Shown: in pieces, positions 60,753 through 64,000 of the stretch | How positions within the stretch are numbered: the stretch's first letter is position 1 | How the letters are laid out: each line of letters starts with the position of its first letter | Assembly (NCBI GenBank): GCA_027886175.1 | Contig: JAJNNQ010000040.1 | Location: 23,704,001 to 23,768,000 of the forward strand | Length of the DNA stretch: 64,000 bases | Direction of reading: 5' to 3' | Origin: Phylloscopus collybita | Taxonomy: Eukaryota; Chordata; Aves; Passeriformes; Phylloscopidae | Position numbers and translations under genes: made by a program | The notes under the pieces: model-generated | What the model was told of the DNA's origin: nothing | The model's database searches: none | What the model saw: the letters and a program-made list of their open reading frames with translations, nothing else

Positions 60753-63700
60753 TCCTACACCAAGAGCCTCTGATAAAGAGACCATGAAACTGTTCTAACA
60801 CTCTCTGAGCAGGTCTCACTTAGCTCGTGGCTGCAGCTGCCCTTGTAACATCCAAAACCTGAAAGGATTTCTGTAGAAGTCATCACTTGGTGTTTATGAC
60901 AGATTCATATTTTCTACTTTCCATCATCAGTTGGTTTTAAAGAGCCTATATGGTATTATTAGGACCTTAGGTGCATCACTCTTAAAATTCCTAAGATGCC
61001 TTTGGTGCAGAGTGTAAGGATCCAGATATTATTAATCTTTAATACTTATTGTGTTACTCAAAAGAACAGTTTCTTAAAGACAGTGACTTACTTAAAATAC
61101 CACTTTTCCTTTCTTTTGACTTAAAAATTATCTCAGCCATCCAAAAAAGGAACTATGTTATAAAAGAAGATAAGTTATAGATATATAAGGTTATGCCATG
61201 TCTTTTCAATGTGCATATACTTCTCCCACTGCAATAAAAAGGTTCCCTGCACACTGATGGGTAGACTTTGGCTTAAAATACTGACACTCTGTTTAGCCTA
61301 AGAGAGATATCATCAGAAATGATAGGGTAAAATGTGACCAAATATTTTTCTTGTATCTTTTTACAGTGCTCACGTAATTCTCTGGACAAAAGGGTCAAAA
61401 CAAAATAAAACTCAACATTTCAAAGCTCTGCTCATGAAATAAAACAAATGTCAAAACTCCTAGATTGTAACAAACTACTATGAGATGGAGAAATATTGTA
61501 AGAAAAATATTTCTAATCCAGAATGCCAAATAGACTCTCACACATAATAAGGAAGAAAAATCACTTTAAATACAAGAAGAGTCTGGTTTAAAATGAAGTA
61601 GAATAATAAACTGAACATTTAATAACAAAGTAAGGCCTAAAATTGACTAATCTATGCAATGTGAAAAGTTATGAAGACAGTGAAATAGAAACAGTGTTTG
61701 ACAGGGATATGTGCAGTTCTCATTGCTATTAACAGAATTTGTACATATATCAGAGACAATGTGGTTCATTGTATACAGCAGAATTCATAAATAACAAGAC
61801 AAGATCCAGAAAAATGAGCAATGCTTCACCATTACCATACTTTCAGCCCTTTGACTTCACAGGTAGGCATTGCCTTGTCTAGTTTACATGAGACTAAAAA
61901 TCTGTGTGATGACACTGAACTGATATTCTTTGCATACCATTAGGAGGCACATCTGGAGTCATGAACTGCCCATGACAGATAAAACCATTGCCACAGCATC
62001 CTCTCAAATTCAATTTCAGAATTCAGTATAAACTGAAATTTCAATTCACAAAGAAACTACTTTCTTAAAACAGAGGGGTTTGTCCCAGACAACAGAAGCA
62101 GTGAGGATATGCCTTGCCAATAAAGATTTAAAAACTTGAATTTAATCATCCAACGGTTTTGAATATACTATTCTGGCATACTGTCTCCAAAGCAAAATAT
62201 TTGGGGATTTTAGTGGGGTTTTAGTTCTTTACACATGAGTACCCTCTAGATATTTTGTCCCAATGTGGGATGAAAAATATCTCCAAATCTTGAAATTTTT
62301 CATGGAACTGAAATTAGGTTTGCCAGCTTGCACTAGTTACCACAAAAGCAATTTCAAAAGAAAATACAACTATTTGATTTAAGTAGGGACAAGAACACAT
62401 GTTTTAGAACACAAAGGGCTAAAGTAAACTTCAGCTGTTGTTTTCAACAACAAACAAATATTTCTGTAGTCACAGGGAGTGAGCCCAAGAGGCCTGTACA
62501 CTGTTTGCACATACTGATCTCAGAAGTGCATTGGGATGCAGTGCTTGGAATCACTCCTGTTATGGGTTCATGGCATAGCAGAATGTAGGAAGGAAGTCAG
62601 TCTGTGAAGGTCCATTCTCCAATGTCACCATCATATAAAGTGAAAACCTTTGAGGTTTCTCAAACTCTGAGTGCATAAAAAAATATTTATCTGTGGAAGC
62701 TGAGCTGCTTGCTGAGTTTAAGGAGATTCTTGGGGCAGTGCTGCACACAACTGAATTGCTAGCAAGAGCGTTGGCTGTTAGCCTGTGGGCACCACAGCAG
62801 TTATACACTTTCTGTCTTCTGCAGTGCAACTGGGCCAAGCTCATGTGCTAACACACAGCTTTGGCTCAGGAGAAGGAGATGATGCCTTTGCCAGCACCCT
62901 AGGTGCTCTGAGAGGGCCTAATAGCCTGAGGACTTCTCACACCTCCCCTGTTCATTGGCTCAGGAGCCCCATCTAAGATCAGGCTCTGCCAGGTGATCTG
63001 GACTGGTTCTGGCTGATTCTCCTCCTTGCCTGGAGCTGTCAGATGGCAAGTATTTTTAACCAAACAGCCTCTTTGTATTTTGTTTACACCTAAAAGTGTT
63101 CACTGTAGAACTTGAAAATTAAAGTCTTGTAATGCACCACACCCGAGCCTTTTAGGATGATTCTGTCAAGAAGCAACTTATGTGTGTATTGACACATTCG
63201 TGCTGATAAAGGTCAGTATTTTAAGAGAAACATTAATTGAATAACACAGCATCATGGAACGTCAGTAAAACCTGCTGTGTTTTCTTAGTTTGTGGGCCGT
63301 AAAGTTTCTCAGTAAGTCAGAGTATTAGCATCAGTACTATAAAGCATCATTTGATACTGCTACTGTATGTGGTTTAACTGCACACAGCACTACTTAGAAG
63401 ATGACAAAAACTTTTTGGTTTTTTTAAGCAACCTTAGTAAATAGCTTTAAAGTTACTCTTCCTATCTGAGATCCTGAGAATGGAGCAAAAACAACTTATC
63501 TGCAGAAGAAAAAATATGAAGCAAAATATTTGCTAGTTTCAATTCCCTCCCCAAAATCATTGAAAATAAAAAGCACTAATAATTAAAAATCACAATTCAA
63601 ATACTACTGTACCTGATTTTTCAGTTCCTAGGTGCAATTATATAATCACTACAGATAGAAAAACATGACTAATCTTGCAGTTCTGAAACTATTTGCGAGT

Positions 63701-64000
63701 ACCAGTGGGCATAAAGGATGACCTTCAATTCAATTCTGCACCAGTTATTCTTCCCATGTATATGTATAGCTTCAAGCTATAAAATCTAGTTCTAGTTGTA
63801 CATAGCTAAAATTTAGCACCTGCTTGTCAAATTTGAGAATGAAATTTTGCAGAGAAGCAACTTGTTAACTTAAGACAATAAAATATGGGGTAACTATAAA
63901 CAACATGTACCCTCTGCTGTTTCTGTTTACTTTAAATGGGCAACACTGGAGTTCAGTTAGTACAAATGTACTCCAGCTAACCTACGGTGGTAGGAAATAA
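60753..64000. other. AT-rich non-coding stretch to window end
   Basis: No gene or classifiable repeat is visible. Open frames at 62560-62844 (-) and 62785-62976 (+) overlap each other and match nothing I know. The slightly GC-richer part at 62820-63050 is unclassified. Confidence 0.55.

Noticed and set aside
1..64000. CRISPR array, operon, phage or bacterial defence system
   Set aside because: No spaced direct-repeat array, no dense co-directional genes and no ribosome-binding-site pattern. The CR1 repeats show a vertebrate, probably avian, genome.

Overview
The window looks like avian nuclear DNA: an AT-rich stretch that is intergenic or deep intronic, with no protein-coding gene I can support. 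The main evidence is the repeats. Eight segments match CR1 LINEs, several with the avian-type 3' end ending in an octamer like ATTCTATG. I saw no Alu, L1 or other mammalian repeats, and no prokaryotic gene layout, operon, CRISPR array or phage-like module. I cannot place the species or say which gene, if any, this belongs to. All family calls were made by eye from remembered consensus sequences.

Layout. 1-6100: the truncated 3' end of a CR1 at the left edge, then AT-rich non-coding DNA with simple repeats. 6105-11582: two CR1 3' ends on the + strand, at 6105-6627 and 11435-11582. 11583-21083: AT-rich DNA with A-rich, AT-rich and (GT)n tracts and a recent 65-bp tandem duplication at 18696. 21084-21412: a small patch unusually rich in CpG, possibly a regulatory element or CpG-island-like promoter. 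21818-26389: a short direct repeat and two decayed CR1 fragments on the - strand. 26390-46300: a long quiet stretch with an (ATCTC)8 microsatellite, a strong G-quadruplex candidate at 42782, and an unrecognised open frame broken by one stop (43081-43686, - strand). 46331-46570: a weak candidate for a terminal exon. 47035-48365: a strongly decayed, old CR1/L3-like LINE on the - strand in which the reverse-transcriptase reading can still be followed. 49880-51440: a GC-richer block with unrecognised open frames. 53806-57217: long A and T tracts. 57977-58007: a perfect 14-bp inverted repeat. 58985-60752: two CR1 copies on the - strand, flanking about 840 bp of unclassified DNA. 60753-64000: AT-rich DNA with nothing recognisable.

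There is no set of genes working together here. The open frames in the window are short, often overlap open frames on the opposite strand, and look like chance frames or repeat remnants. I did not find a novel gene system. The items most worth checking are the ancient CR1, the CpG patch, the GC-rich block at about 50 kb and the candidate terminal exon.
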